Part shown: piece after piece, positions 1-7,007 of the stretch | How the letters are laid out: each line of letters starts with the position of its first letter | Position numbering within the stretch: position 1 is the stretch's first letter | From: Lachnospiraceae bacterium | GTDB taxonomy: Bacteria; Bacillota_A; Clostridia; Lachnospirales; Lachnospiraceae | Direction of reading: 5' to 3' | Assembly: GCA_009774655.1 (NCBI GenBank) | Contig: VSOD01000092.1 | Coordinates: forward strand, 1-12,281 | DNA length: 12,281 bases | Notes under the pieces: generated by a model | What the model saw: the letters and a program-made list of their open reading frames with translations, nothing else | Databases searched by the model: none | Told to the model about the DNA's origin: nothing | Program-made: the position numbers and the translations under genes

Positions 1-2
1 TC

Positions 3-917
3 TGCAATCTGGCACAGCCTGTGCCAAAACGGTTCGTGGAGTTGATCGTCTGGAAGCTGGGACAGCGGATCGCCGACCGCTATATGCTGCCTTATAATCA
101 GAAGATGTTTGCGGATGAGCTTGACGAGCTTGGAACCTACTGGCTGGAGAAGCTCCCGAATGTGAGTTTCGAAGAGACGTTGCTTTCCTGTCTGACCCAC
201 AGGCCTTACGGGACGCAGCCGGGCCACGCTTCCTTCTACTATCCGAAACGATACGGTTACGGGGAAGTATGGCTGCGGATGGCCGGAGCACTGGGGCCGA
301 AGGTGCTGTACAGGACGGAGGTGACGGAGCTTTGCTGTGAAGAACGTCTGGTGCGGACGAAGGCCGGGGAGGTGTTTGCGGCGCAGCATATCGTGACTAC
401 GGTGCCCTGGCAAAGCTTTGAGCGGATTGACGGTATGCCGGAAGAGATCAGAGGGCTTGTGCCGAAACTGCGGTCCAGCGCCATAGAGACCCGGTATGTG
501 CCAAAGCAGCTGCCAACAGAGGCGCAGTGGATCTACGAACCGGATCTTAAGATCCCGTGGCACCGGATACTGGTAAGGCACAATTTCTGTCCGGGAAGCA
601 GAGGATACTGGCTGGAGACGCGCGAAAGCCGGGTGGCGATGTTTGAAGAGGCCGGGGCAGGATTTCCCGGTGGCACGGCATATGACGGGACAGGAAGCGG
701 AGCGGAAGACGCCGCGTATCACTATCTGAATGCATATGCTTATCCGTTAAATACGATCGGCAAGCCGGAGGCAATGGAGAAGCTGCTTGCATTCTGTGAA
801 GACAGACACATACATGGGCTGGGGCGCTGGGGCGAACACTGCCACTATAATTCCGACGTGGTGGTGGAACTTGCCATGCAGATGGCGGAGAAACTGGCGC
901 AGAGAACAGAGAAATAA
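3..917 (+). CDS. UDP-galactopyranose mutase / amine-oxidase-like FAD oxidoreductase, 3' part
   Basis: This is a partial gene. The frame is open from the left edge (first full codon at 3), so the in-frame GTG at 21 need not be the start, and the N-terminal FAD-binding Rossmann GxGxxG segment is expected outside the window. About 304 codons are visible. Early on there is a PYNQKMF segment followed by an aromatic-rich stretch. Around nt 237-265 a YPKRYGYGEVW motif resembles the substrate-side motif of UDP-galactopyranose mutase and protoporphyrinogen-oxidase-like flavoproteins. Near the C-terminus, YPLNTIGKPE and GLGRWGEHCHYNSDV match the conserved FAD-binding end of this superfamily. A Gly-rich stretch at about nt 645-710 looks like a loop insertion. 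The gene ends 11 bases before a GT-C-like membrane glycosyltransferase, which suggests a role in a surface glycan. The superfamily is well supported. The exact substrate (UDP-hexose mutase or another amine-oxidase-like reaction) is not resolved. Confidence 0.75.
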   Translation, partial: CNLAQPVPKRFVELIVWKLGQRIADRYMLPYNQKMFADELDELGTYWLEKLPNVSFEETLLSCLTHRPYGTQPGHASFYYPKRYGYGEVWLRMAGALGPKVLYRTEVTELCCEERLVRTKAGEVFAAQHIVTTVPWQSFERIDGMPEEIRGLVPKLRSSAIETRYVPKQLPTEAQWIYEPDLKIPWHRILVRHNFCPGSRGYWLETRESRVAMFEEAGAGFPGGTAYDGTGSGAEDAAYHYLNAYAYPLNTIGKPEAMEKLLAFCEDRHIHGLGRWGEHCHYNSDVVVELAMQMAEKLAQRTEK

Positions 918-928
918 GGAACAGGGAA

Positions 929-3115
929 ATGAAAAAAACAACAATTCGCAACTTGATCTACAGTTTAATCGTGCTTATGCTGTTTGGCGCCGTAATGCTG
1001 GTGCTGACCCGCACGGCGCAGAACGGGATGGAGACCACACAGATCCTGCCGCAGATCAATCCGGATCCGGTGTATGTCACCTGTGAGGCGGGGGAGACGC
1101 TGGAGGTGACGCTGACGGCGAAGGAAGATTTTCAGGCGAGCGGGTTTCAGGTCCTCTTGGTGAACATAGCACAGGACAGCAGGGGGACGGTTCGCTTTGC
1201 GGTGACGGACGAGGATTCCGGTATTCTGGTAAGCCAGGTGATCCCGGTGGAGACGATCACGCCGGGGAAGTGGTTTACGATCGACGGCGACATGACTTTT
1301 TCGGCGGGGCAGTCGTATGAGCTGACTGTCTTTGCGGACGGCAGTTCCCCGTACTTTATGCAGGTGCCTGCGGGGGCGGGCGACGTGCTGCCTTTTACCG
1401 CACAGGTCAGACAGGACGGAGAGATTCTGGAATGCGGCATTTCTCTTGGCGTCAACCGGGTGGAGCCTGTCCGGATGACCTACGGGGACATCTTTTATTA
1501 TTCCATACCGGTTTCGGTGCTGCTTACCGTTACAGGGCTGCTCTGCATCTGGGCGGGCCGGCGCAGAGTGTGGGCGGCAGCGGACAGCGTCCGGCGGGTT
1601 CTTAACGGGATTGTAAAAAGATACGGCAACGAGCTGTTCCTTGTGCTGTTGTTCGGCGTGGTCTGTGTCAGCATCTATTCCAGGGCTTATCTGAAAGGCG
1701 CCTATATCTCTGCCGATTCCGCGGGGTATCTGCGGGAGGCGGTCAATCTGACTGCGGGATACGGATTTTCCTATGACGGGCTGGCGGGGTACGATACGTG
1801 GTTTGCCAACTGGCCGATCCTGTATCCGGTGCTGATCGCAGCGGTGATGCTTATTACCGGGGCAGAAGCCTATCTGGCGTCAAAGATCGTGGCCATGGTG
1901 ACGGCGGGCCTGATCCTTGTGCTGCTGTACAAATGCTTTGGAAAGGATGCATGGCTGTACGGCCTGTGCCTGACCAATATCGGCTATCTGAATTTGAGCT
2001 ATTACACATGGAGCGAGATTCCGTTCATGCTGTTTCTGCTCTGCTTTGCCCTGCTCTTTGCCAGAATCCTGCGTAAGGAGCGTCCGGCGCCCGGATGGTA
2101 TGCGGCCCTTGGCATTGCCGGGATCTGCTGTTTCCTGACCAGATATTACGGTCTTTTCGTGTGGATCGTGACAGGGCTGTATCTGATCGTTCTGCTTGCG
2201 GAGTACAGGAAAAAAAGAGAGCGGGCGCTTTTGGCAAAGACGGCGGCACTGGCAGCGACGGCGCTGGTGTCCGGCGTTTTGAGCATGGGATATCTTTTTA
2301 TGAACAAGGTGATGAACGGCATGGCGTCCGGCGTGAGCCGTACCATGTGGTGGGACGATTACCGGATTCTGACGGACGATCTGATCGAGAGCCTGCTGAC
2401 CGAGTTTTTCAATATTTTTTCCATGCAGATACCGGAACTGGTGGAGGGCTTCCCCTACCAGATCAAGGTGTTTGTGGTGGTGGGAATCCTTTCGGGGATC
2501 GGCTGGCTGGTCGTGAAAAACTGCCGGCGCTTTACGAGAGAGTCCGTGTTGATCGTGCTGGCGGTAGTCTATGACGTGGTCTTTATCGCTGTCCGCTATG
2601 TGTCCTCTATGGACAGCTTTTATTTCCGCTTCTTCGAGCCGGCGACCTTTCTGCTGTGCATTGCGCTGATCGGTCTGGTCCTTCCCCGGCTGCGCGGCAA
2701 AAAGGGCTTCCACTACTTTGCGGGAATGGTGACGCTGCTTTTGATCACGGCGGTCTGGTCGATATTCGAGAACGGCGGCATGGACAGCCAGGACAATTAT
2801 TATCTGGCGCTGGAGGAGCAGTGGGAAGAGGCCTATGCGGGCATCCCTGAAAAGTCGGTGGTGATCTTCAACGACATTGATTTCCGGTCGTCCTATTACC
2901 GGCCGGATGTGGTGGAGGGCACGATCACGCCGGGAGACGAGTTTGCCGATCTGCAGCAGACTTATTACGGGTCCGACTATCTGTGCATACGCGCGGAGTT
3001 TGCGGCGGTGATGCTTGAGTCCGGAGAATACCACAGCAGTGTATCCGGGAAACTGCAGGAGGCTCTTACAGGCAAAAAGCCGGAAGAGTTCGTGGTGATA
3101 GCGCTGCGGGAGTGA
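929..3115 (+). CDS. Polytopic GT-C/GT39-like membrane glycosyltransferase with exported N-terminal domain
   Basis: The product is a 728-residue integral membrane protein. A purine-rich GGAACAGGG segment precedes the ATG. Residues 10-27 form a membrane anchor. Residues about 35-185 are a hydrophilic, beta-rich segment probably outside the membrane, and residues about 190-208 form a second span. About ten further hydrophobic segments follow between 235 and 610, and a soluble tail of about 120 residues ends the protein. After the second core helix the sequence SADSAGYL (Asp263) stands where GT-C enzymes of the dolichyl/undecaprenyl-phosphate-sugar type carry their catalytic acidic residue in the first outer loop. 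WSEIPF (361-366) and RFFEPATF (568-575) resemble other conserved GT39-type positions. It likely moves a sugar from a lipid-phosphate donor at the outer membrane face, though donor and acceptor are unknown. It lies 11 bases after the flavoprotein gene, so the two are probably cotranscribed. Family confidence is moderate because GT-C proteins diverge strongly. Confidence 0.7.
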   Translation: MKKTTIRNLIYSLIVLMLFGAVMLVLTRTAQNGMETTQILPQINPDPVYVTCEAGETLEVTLTAKEDFQASGFQVLLVNIAQDSRGTVRFAVTDEDSGILVSQVIPVETITPGKWFTIDGDMTFSAGQSYELTVFADGSSPYFMQVPAGAGDVLPFTAQVRQDGEILECGISLGVNRVEPVRMTYGDIFYYSIPVSVLLTVTGLLCIWAGRRRVWAAADSVRRVLNGIVKRYGNELFLVLLFGVVCVSIYSRAYLKGAYISADSAGYLREAVNLTAGYGFSYDGLAGYDTWFANWPILYPVLIAAVMLITGAEAYLASKIVAMVTAGLILVLLYKCFGKDAWLYGLCLTNIGYLNLSYYTWSEIPFMLFLLCFALLFARILRKERPAPGWYAALGIAGICCFLTRYYGLFVWIVTGLYLIVLLAEYRKKRERALLAKTAALAATALVSGVLSMGYLFMNKVMNGMASGVSRTMWWDDYRILTDDLIESLLTEFFNIFSMQIPELVEGFPYQIKVFVVVGILSGIGWLVVKNCRRFTRESVLIVLAVVYDVVFIAVRYVSSMDSFYFRFFEPATFLLCIALIGLVLPRLRGKKGFHYFAGMVTLLLITAVWSIFENGGMDSQDNYYLALEEQWEEAYAGIPEKSVVIFNDIDFRSSYYRPDVVEGTITPGDEFADLQQTYYGSDYLCIRAEFAAVMLESGEYHSSVSGKLQEALTGKKPEEFVVIALRE

Positions 3116-3130
3116 CAAAACAGTCAAGAT

Positions 3131-3158
3131 TAATAAAAGAAGTTTAATAAAAGAAGTA
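3131..3158 (+). repeat. Tandem 14-bp repeat upstream of proA
   Basis: Two adjacent 14-bp copies, TAATAAAAGAAGTT (3131-3144) and TAATAAAAGAAGTA (3145-3158), differ only in the last base. They lie directly upstream of the proA promoter. They could be a small duplication, an A-rich UP-like element, or a repeated protein site. Only the repeat itself is seen. Confidence 0.7.
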
Positions 3159-3187
3159 TTCAGCCAACGGCTGCAGTATGCTATAAT
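3159..3187 (+). promoter_or_regulatory. Extended -10 sigma-A promoter for proA, with palindrome in the spacer
   Basis: A perfect TATAAT (3182-3187) is preceded by TG at 3179-3180, giving an extended -10 box. Seventeen bases upstream lies a weak -35 (TTCAGC, 3159-3164, 3 of 6 matches), which the TG motif could offset. The spacer holds a perfect inverted repeat, CAGCC-AAC-GGCTG (3161-3173), placed where a bound repressor would block RNA polymerase. Transcription would start about 30 bases before the proA ATG, too short a leader for a T-box or attenuator. Confidence 0.65.
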
Positions 3188-3222
3188 AACGGAAAATGTG
3201 ATATACAGAAACGAGGAAGCGT

Positions 3223-4470
3223 ATGGAATATTTAGATAATTTGGGACAAAAAGCAGTTGCGGCAAAATATGTGCTGCAGAAGCTGACGACAGAGGAGAAG
3301 AACAGGGCGCTGCGTGCCGCGGCGGCTGCACTGACGGACGGGGCGGAGCGTATTCTGGAGGCAAACAGGCAGGACTACGGGACCGCGGAGGCAAATGGTA
3401 TGTCGGCAGGGCTGTTGGATCGTTTGAAGCTGACAGCGCAGCGGATCCACAGTATGGCAGAGGGGCTGCGGCAGATTGCAGAGCTGGAAGACCCGGTGGG
3501 GACTGTCATGGAGTCTTTCAAGCGGCCAAACGGGCTGCAGATTGATAAGGTCAGAGTCCCTATGGGGGTGATCGGCATCATCTATGAGGCGAGGCCGAAT
3601 GTGACGGCAGATGCCTTCGGGCTGTGTTTTAAGGCCGGGAATGCCGTGATCTTAAAGGGCGGTCGGGATGCGGCCTGCTCCAATGCCGCCATTACGCAGG
3701 TGATCAGAGAGGCGCTTGCCGCACAGGACATTCCGGCGGATGCCGTGCAGCTGATCGAGGACAATGACCGGGCAGTGACCACGGCTTTTATGAAACTGAA
3801 ACAATATGTGGATGTCCTGATCCCCCGCGGGGGCGCCGGGCTGATCCGTGCCGTGGTGGAGAACAGCACGATACCCGTGATCGAGACGGGAACCGGCAAC
3901 TGTCATATTTATGTGGATGAGGACGCCGATCTGGACAAGGCTGTGCCGATCATCATAAACGCCAAGACACAGCGGATCGGTGTATGCAACGCCTGCGAGT
4001 CACTGCTTATCCATGAGAAGATCGCAGAGAAGTTCCTGCCTGTTCTGGGAGATGCCCTGCGGGAGAAGAAGGTGGAGATGCGCGGCGACGAAAGCGTGCG
4101 GGGACTGATCCCGGATGCGCTGGAGGCGACGCAGGAGGATTACGGAACGGAATACCTGGACTACATCCTGTCCATGAAGACCGTGTCGTCAGTAGAAGAG
4201 GCCATTGTCCATATCAACCGTTATAATACAAAACACTCCGATGCCATTCTCACCGAGAACGAAGAACATGCGGAGCGGTTTTTGCAGGGGGTTGATTCTG
4301 CCTGTGTGTATGTCAATGCATCCACCCGTTTTACGGACGGCTTCGAGTTCGGGTTCGGCGCGGAGATCGGGATCAGTACGCAGAAGCTGCATGCAAGAGG
4401 GCCGATGGGACTTAAGGAACTGACTGCCTATAAGTACCTGATACGTGGAAACGGGCAGATCAGGGAGTGA
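3223..4470 (+). CDS. proA: Glutamate-5-semialdehyde dehydrogenase (gamma-glutamyl phosphate reductase)
   Basis: This cytosolic enzyme carries out the second step of proline synthesis. It reduces gamma-glutamyl phosphate with NADPH to glutamate-5-semialdehyde, which cyclises to pyrroline-5-carboxylate. The 415-residue length is normal for ProA. The ATG follows a GAGGA Shine-Dalgarno site. Visible signatures include PMGVIGIIYEARPNVTADA and GNAVILKGGRDA in the nucleotide-binding half, and VCNACESLL, where Cys255 is the expected catalytic cysteine of the aldehyde-dehydrogenase fold. The C-terminal half has NRYNTKHSDAI, VNASTRFTDGFEFGFGAEIGIST and KLHARGPMGLKELT, all typical of ProA. proB (glutamate 5-kinase), often adjacent, is not in the window, and proA appears to have its own promoter. 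An AAA/PD-(D/E)XK gene begins 15 bases downstream and is probably on the same transcript. Identification is secure. Confidence 0.97.
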   Translation: MEYLDNLGQKAVAAKYVLQKLTTEEKNRALRAAAAALTDGAERILEANRQDYGTAEANGMSAGLLDRLKLTAQRIHSMAEGLRQIAELEDPVGTVMESFKRPNGLQIDKVRVPMGVIGIIYEARPNVTADAFGLCFKAGNAVILKGGRDAACSNAAITQVIREALAAQDIPADAVQLIEDNDRAVTTAFMKLKQYVDVLIPRGGAGLIRAVVENSTIPVIETGTGNCHIYVDEDADLDKAVPIIINAKTQRIGVCNACESLLIHEKIAEKFLPVLGDALREKKVEMRGDESVRGLIPDALEATQEDYGTEYLDYILSMKTVSSVEEAIVHINRYNTKHSDAILTENEEHAERFLQGVDSACVYVNASTRFTDGFEFGFGAEIGISTQKLHARGPMGLKELTAYKYLIRGNGQIRE

Positions 4471-4485
4471 TCGAAAGGAAACGTT

Positions 4486-6183
4486 ATGGCTGGAAAGACA
4501 AAGCTGCCCATGGGAATTGAGGATTTCAGGGAAATACGCGCAATGGGCTATTACTATGTTGATAAGACCGGGATGATCCGGGATCTTCTGGAAAACATGG
4601 GTAAGGTAAATCTGTTTACACGGCCCAGAAGGTTTGGCAAGACGCTGAATATGAGCATGCTGCAGTATTTCTTTGAATATGGATGCGATCCGGCTCTTTT
4701 TGCAGGGCTTGCCATCTCAAAAGATAAAGTGCTCTGTGATGAACATATGGGCAGGTTTCCTGTAATAGCGATCAGCTTAAAGAATGTATGCGGCACAGAT
4801 TTTGACGAAGCAAAAGGAATGTTTCGCAGTGTGATAGGCAATGAAGCACTGAGATTTCCTTTTTTGGCGCAGAGTGACAGTCTGTCGGAGACAGAGCGTC
4901 AGCAATACAGGAAGTTGATCGAGCTGAATGACAGCGGTGAATTTGCGATGACGGACGTTCTTTTGAAAGACAGTCTGCTGATGCTGACGCGGTTTTTGCA
5001 AAGGCATTATGAGCGAAGTGTCATCCTGCTGATAGACGAGTATGATGTGCCGCTCGACAAAGCGTATCAGGCCGGATATTATGACGATATGGTGGAGTTG
5101 ATCAGAATTTTGTTCGGACAGGCGCTCAAGACAAACAGCAGTCTGTATTTTGCGGCCCTTACCGGCTGTCTGAGGATAACCAAAGAAAGTATCTTTACCG
5201 GGCTTAATAATTTTAATGTATATACCGTGCAGGATGTACAATATAACGAATACTTTGGCTTTACTGACACAGAGATCAGAGAGATGCTGGCATATTATGG
5301 CTTTACCGGAAAATATGACCTTGTCAAAGACTGGTATGATGGTTACCGTTTTGGTGATTTGGAGATTTACTGTCCCTGGGATGTCATAAGCTACTGCCAC
5401 GCCATGAAAATGAATCCGTCTGTGCGTCCGAAGAATTACTGGGTGAATACGAGTGGCAATGATATTATCAGGAAATTTATTGCCGGCGCAAATGCGGCGA
5501 CCCGCAGCGAGATCGAACAACTGATGGAGGGCGGCAGTGTCAAAAAGAAGTTACGTCAGGAATTAACCTACAGAGATCTTGACCTCAAAGCGGATCATTT
5601 ATGGAGCCTTCTCTTTACGACCGGTTACCTGACGCAGTGCGGTGAGGAGGAAAATGATGCAGTGGAACTTGCCATTCCGAACAGAGAAGTGCGTTGGATT
5701 TTTGTGGAGCAGATTCGTGAATGGTTTGACGAGGAAGCGGCAGCGGACGGTCACAGGCTGAAAGATTTCTGTAAAGCATTTCAGGAAAACGATGCAGAAG
5801 CAATCGAGGCCGGATTTACCGCTTACCTGAAAAAAACGATAAGTATTCGGGATAATCAGGTTCCAAAAGAGCGAAAAGAGATTTTTTATCACGGTATTTT
5901 GCTTGGGCTTTTGGGACATATGGATAACTGGATCGTCAGATCCAATGCCGAAGCCGGTGAGGGTTACAGCGATATCAGCATAGAGATAGAAGACGCGGAG
6001 ATCGGCATCATCATCGAATTAAAGTATGCTGAAAATGCCGCCTTTGAAGCAGCATGCCAGAAGGCGCTGCAGCAGATCAGAGAGCGGAGGTATGAAGAGC
6101 TGTTGATAAAAGATGGGATGAAGACCATATACAGATATGGGATTGCCTGTTTTAAGAAACGCTGCCGGGTACTTTCCGGCTGA
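4486..6183 (+). CDS. AAA-ATPase-like protein with C-terminal PD-(D/E)XK nuclease-fold domain (copy 1)
   Basis: The 565-residue protein has the layout of the AAA-ATPase-like/PDDEXK_9 (DUF1703) family, common and often multi-copy in gut Clostridia and Bacteroidota. The N-terminal YYYVDKTGMI leads into an unusual P-loop, RPRRFGKT (46-53). A Walker-B-like VILLIDEYD sits at 179-187, followed by TGCLRITKESIFTGLNN (227-242), where the family usually has a hydrophobic residue instead of Cys228. WYDGYRFG (283-290) and YWVNTSGND (318-326) are conserved middle blocks. The C-terminus has YSDI (Asp496) and IIIELKYA (Glu511, Lys513), matching a PD-(D/E)XK D...ExK core, plus Gln529 downstream. The ATG follows AAAGGA, 15 bases after proA, so it may ride on the proA transcript. 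Base composition looks more AT-rich than proA, consistent with transfer. Function is unproven; defence, mobile-element and regulatory roles have all been considered for such families. Confidence 0.9.
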   Translation: MAGKTKLPMGIEDFREIRAMGYYYVDKTGMIRDLLENMGKVNLFTRPRRFGKTLNMSMLQYFFEYGCDPALFAGLAISKDKVLCDEHMGRFPVIAISLKNVCGTDFDEAKGMFRSVIGNEALRFPFLAQSDSLSETERQQYRKLIELNDSGEFAMTDVLLKDSLLMLTRFLQRHYERSVILLIDEYDVPLDKAYQAGYYDDMVELIRILFGQALKTNSSLYFAALTGCLRITKESIFTGLNNFNVYTVQDVQYNEYFGFTDTEIREMLAYYGFTGKYDLVKDWYDGYRFGDLEIYCPWDVISYCHAMKMNPSVRPKNYWVNTSGNDIIRKFIAGANAATRSEIEQLMEGGSVKKKLRQELTYRDLDLKADHLWSLLFTTGYLTQCGEEENDAVELAIPNREVRWIFVEQIREWFDEEAAADGHRLKDFCKAFQENDAEAIEAGFTAYLKKTISIRDNQVPKERKEIFYHGILLGLLGHMDNWIVRSNAEAGEGYSDISIEIEDAEIGIIIELKYAENAAFEAACQKALQQIRERRYEELLIKDGMKTIYRYGIACFKKRCRVLSG

Positions 6184-6210
6184 TCAGCAGAGTGATTTTT
6201 TGAAAAATGA

Positions 6211-6239
6211 TTGACAAACAGAGTGATATTTACTATTAT
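6211..6239 (+). promoter_or_regulatory. Sigma-A promoter of the metal-sensor operon
   Basis: A consensus -35 TTGACA (6211-6216) and a near-consensus -10 TATTAT (6234-6239) are separated by exactly 17 bases. Transcription should begin near 6246, inside the overlapping inverted repeat, so a repressor bound there would occlude initiation. A nonamer CAGAGTGAT occurs at 6188-6196 and again at 6219-6227 in the spacer. Confidence 0.85.
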
Positions 6240-6270
6240 ACATATGAACAGTTAAACATATGTATAATAG
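6233..6270. promoter_or_regulatory. Probable ArsR/SmtB-type operator (14-bp perfect inverted repeat)
   Basis: The arms CTATTATACATATG (6233-6246) and CATATGTATAATAG (6257-6270) are perfect reverse complements around a 10-base centre. Within it, 6239-6250, GT, and 6253-6264 fit the 12-2-12 layout known for SmtB/CzrA-family operators with 9 of 12 positions symmetric, and the left half contains ATATGAACA, a typical half-site. It overlaps the -10 box and start point of the ArsR-family gene beginning at 6290, which implies autorepression released by metal. The layout is seen directly; the binding is inferred. Confidence 0.8.
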
Positions 6271-6289
6271 ACTGATATTGGAGGGAAAC

Positions 6290-6679
6290 ATGGCGGAGGA
6301 GAACAGAAGCGTGGGAGGGACCGCGGCATCTGGAGAGAAGGATTTTGCGGATACACGGGAGGACATCATCAAAAGCATTCAGGCAAAGCAGCCGGACATT
6401 GAAGTCCTCTATGATCTGGCGGAGCTTTTTAAGGTGTTCGGGGATTCCACCAGGATCAGGATTCTGTATGCCATGTTTGAGAAGGAGCTCTGTGTCAATG
6501 ATATAGCGAGACTTCTGAACCTGAGCCAGTCTTCCGTGAGTCATCAGCTGAGGATCCTTAAGACGTCGAAGCTCGTGAAGTTTCGGCGGGAGGGGAAGTC
6601 GATCTTTTACTCGCTTGACGACGAACATGTGCGGGCGATCATCAGCATGGGAATGGAGCATGTGGAAGAAGATGAATAA
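6290..6679 (+). CDS. ArsR/SmtB-family metal-sensing repressor with alpha-5 Zn/Co-type site
   Basis: The product is a 129-residue winged-helix repressor. I chose ATG 6290 because GGAGGG (6280-6285) lies just upstream. An in-frame ATG at 6260 falls inside the operator and has no ribosome site. The core reads LAELFKVFGDSTRIRILYAM (43-62), then ELCVNDIARLLNLSQSSVSHQL (66-87, recognition helix) and the wing VKFRREGKSIFYSLD. The C-terminal helix has Asp111, His113, His124 and Glu127, which is the exact D-x-H-x10-H-x2-E spacing of the alpha-5 site in SmtB and CadC (CzrA ends in His). The alpha-3 site is incomplete: ELCVND has one Cys where CadC has ELCVCD. A Zn(II)- or Co(II)-type sensor is therefore more likely than an As or Cd/Pb alpha-3 sensor. 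It heads an operon with an HMA protein and an AAA/PD-(D/E)XK gene, and its promoter carries a matching operator. Confidence 0.92.
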   Translation: MAEENRSVGGTAASGEKDFADTREDIIKSIQAKQPDIEVLYDLAELFKVFGDSTRIRILYAMFEKELCVNDIARLLNLSQSSVSHQLRILKTSKLVKFRREGKSIFYSLDDEHVRAIISMGMEHVEEDE

Positions 6680-6753
6680 CTGTTCAACGGAAAAGACAAG
6701 GAAAATGATGCAGGGGAAATGGTGTCATATCATGACCGGAACGGAGGAGCAGA

Positions 6754-6972
6754 ATGAGTAAGACGTATAAGATCGAAGTAGACTGTGCCAACTGCGCGGA
6801 GAAGATGCAGGAAGCAGCGAAGAAAACTGAAGGCGTGGCAGATGCGGTTGTCAGCTTTATGACACAGAAGATGAAAGTGGAATTTGCAGAAGGAGCAGAT
6901 GAGAAAGCGGTCATGAAGAAGGTGCTGAAAGCATGCAGGAAGGTGGAGCCGGATTGCGAGATCGTATTATGA
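6754..6972 (+). CDS. Free-standing heavy-metal-associated (HMA) domain protein
   Basis: The 72-residue cytosolic protein is a single ferredoxin-like HMA domain. VDCANCAEKM puts the metal-binding CxxC at Cys11 and Cys14. GVADAVVSFMTQKMKVEF (27-44) and the end KACRKVEPDCEIVL match the N-terminal domain of Zn/Cd-type P1B ATPases (CadA/ZntA) better than copper chaperones. It has two further cysteines, Cys61 and Cys68, that could add ligands. A strong GGAGG site (6743-6747) precedes the ATG. It follows the ArsR-type gene by 74 bases, with no terminator or clear promoter between, so it should be under the same metal control. In related genomes such a domain precedes or is fused to the efflux ATPase; here none follows. 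It may buffer or hand over zinc or cadmium. Confidence 0.9.
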   Translation: MSKTYKIEVDCANCAEKMQEAAKKTEGVADAVVSFMTQKMKVEFAEGADEKAVMKKVLKACRKVEPDCEIVL

Positions 6973-7007
6973 CCTGAAAGTTTCTGGTCGATTCGGAGGA
7001 AGGTGTC

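Noticed and set aside
1880..3394. Long antisense open frame of about 504 codons on the - strand
   Set aside because: It lies across the membrane glycosyltransferase, the proA promoter and the start of proA. Its product is rich in His, Arg, Gln and Pro with no recognisable domain, as expected of a shadow frame in GC-rich coding DNA.
4777..5520. 247-codon antisense frame inside the first AAA/PD-(D/E)XK gene
   Set aside because: The + frame has clear family motifs throughout; the - frame has none and no start signals.
6195..6208. Possible terminator after the first AAA/PD-(D/E)XK gene (ATTTTT/AAAAAT)
   Set aside because: The arms are six A/T pairs with a two-base loop, too weak and tight to form a terminator.
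6260..6289. Earlier start of the ArsR-type gene at ATG 6260
   Set aside because: This ATG is inside the operator and has no Shine-Dalgarno site, while ATG 6290 is preceded by GGAGGG.
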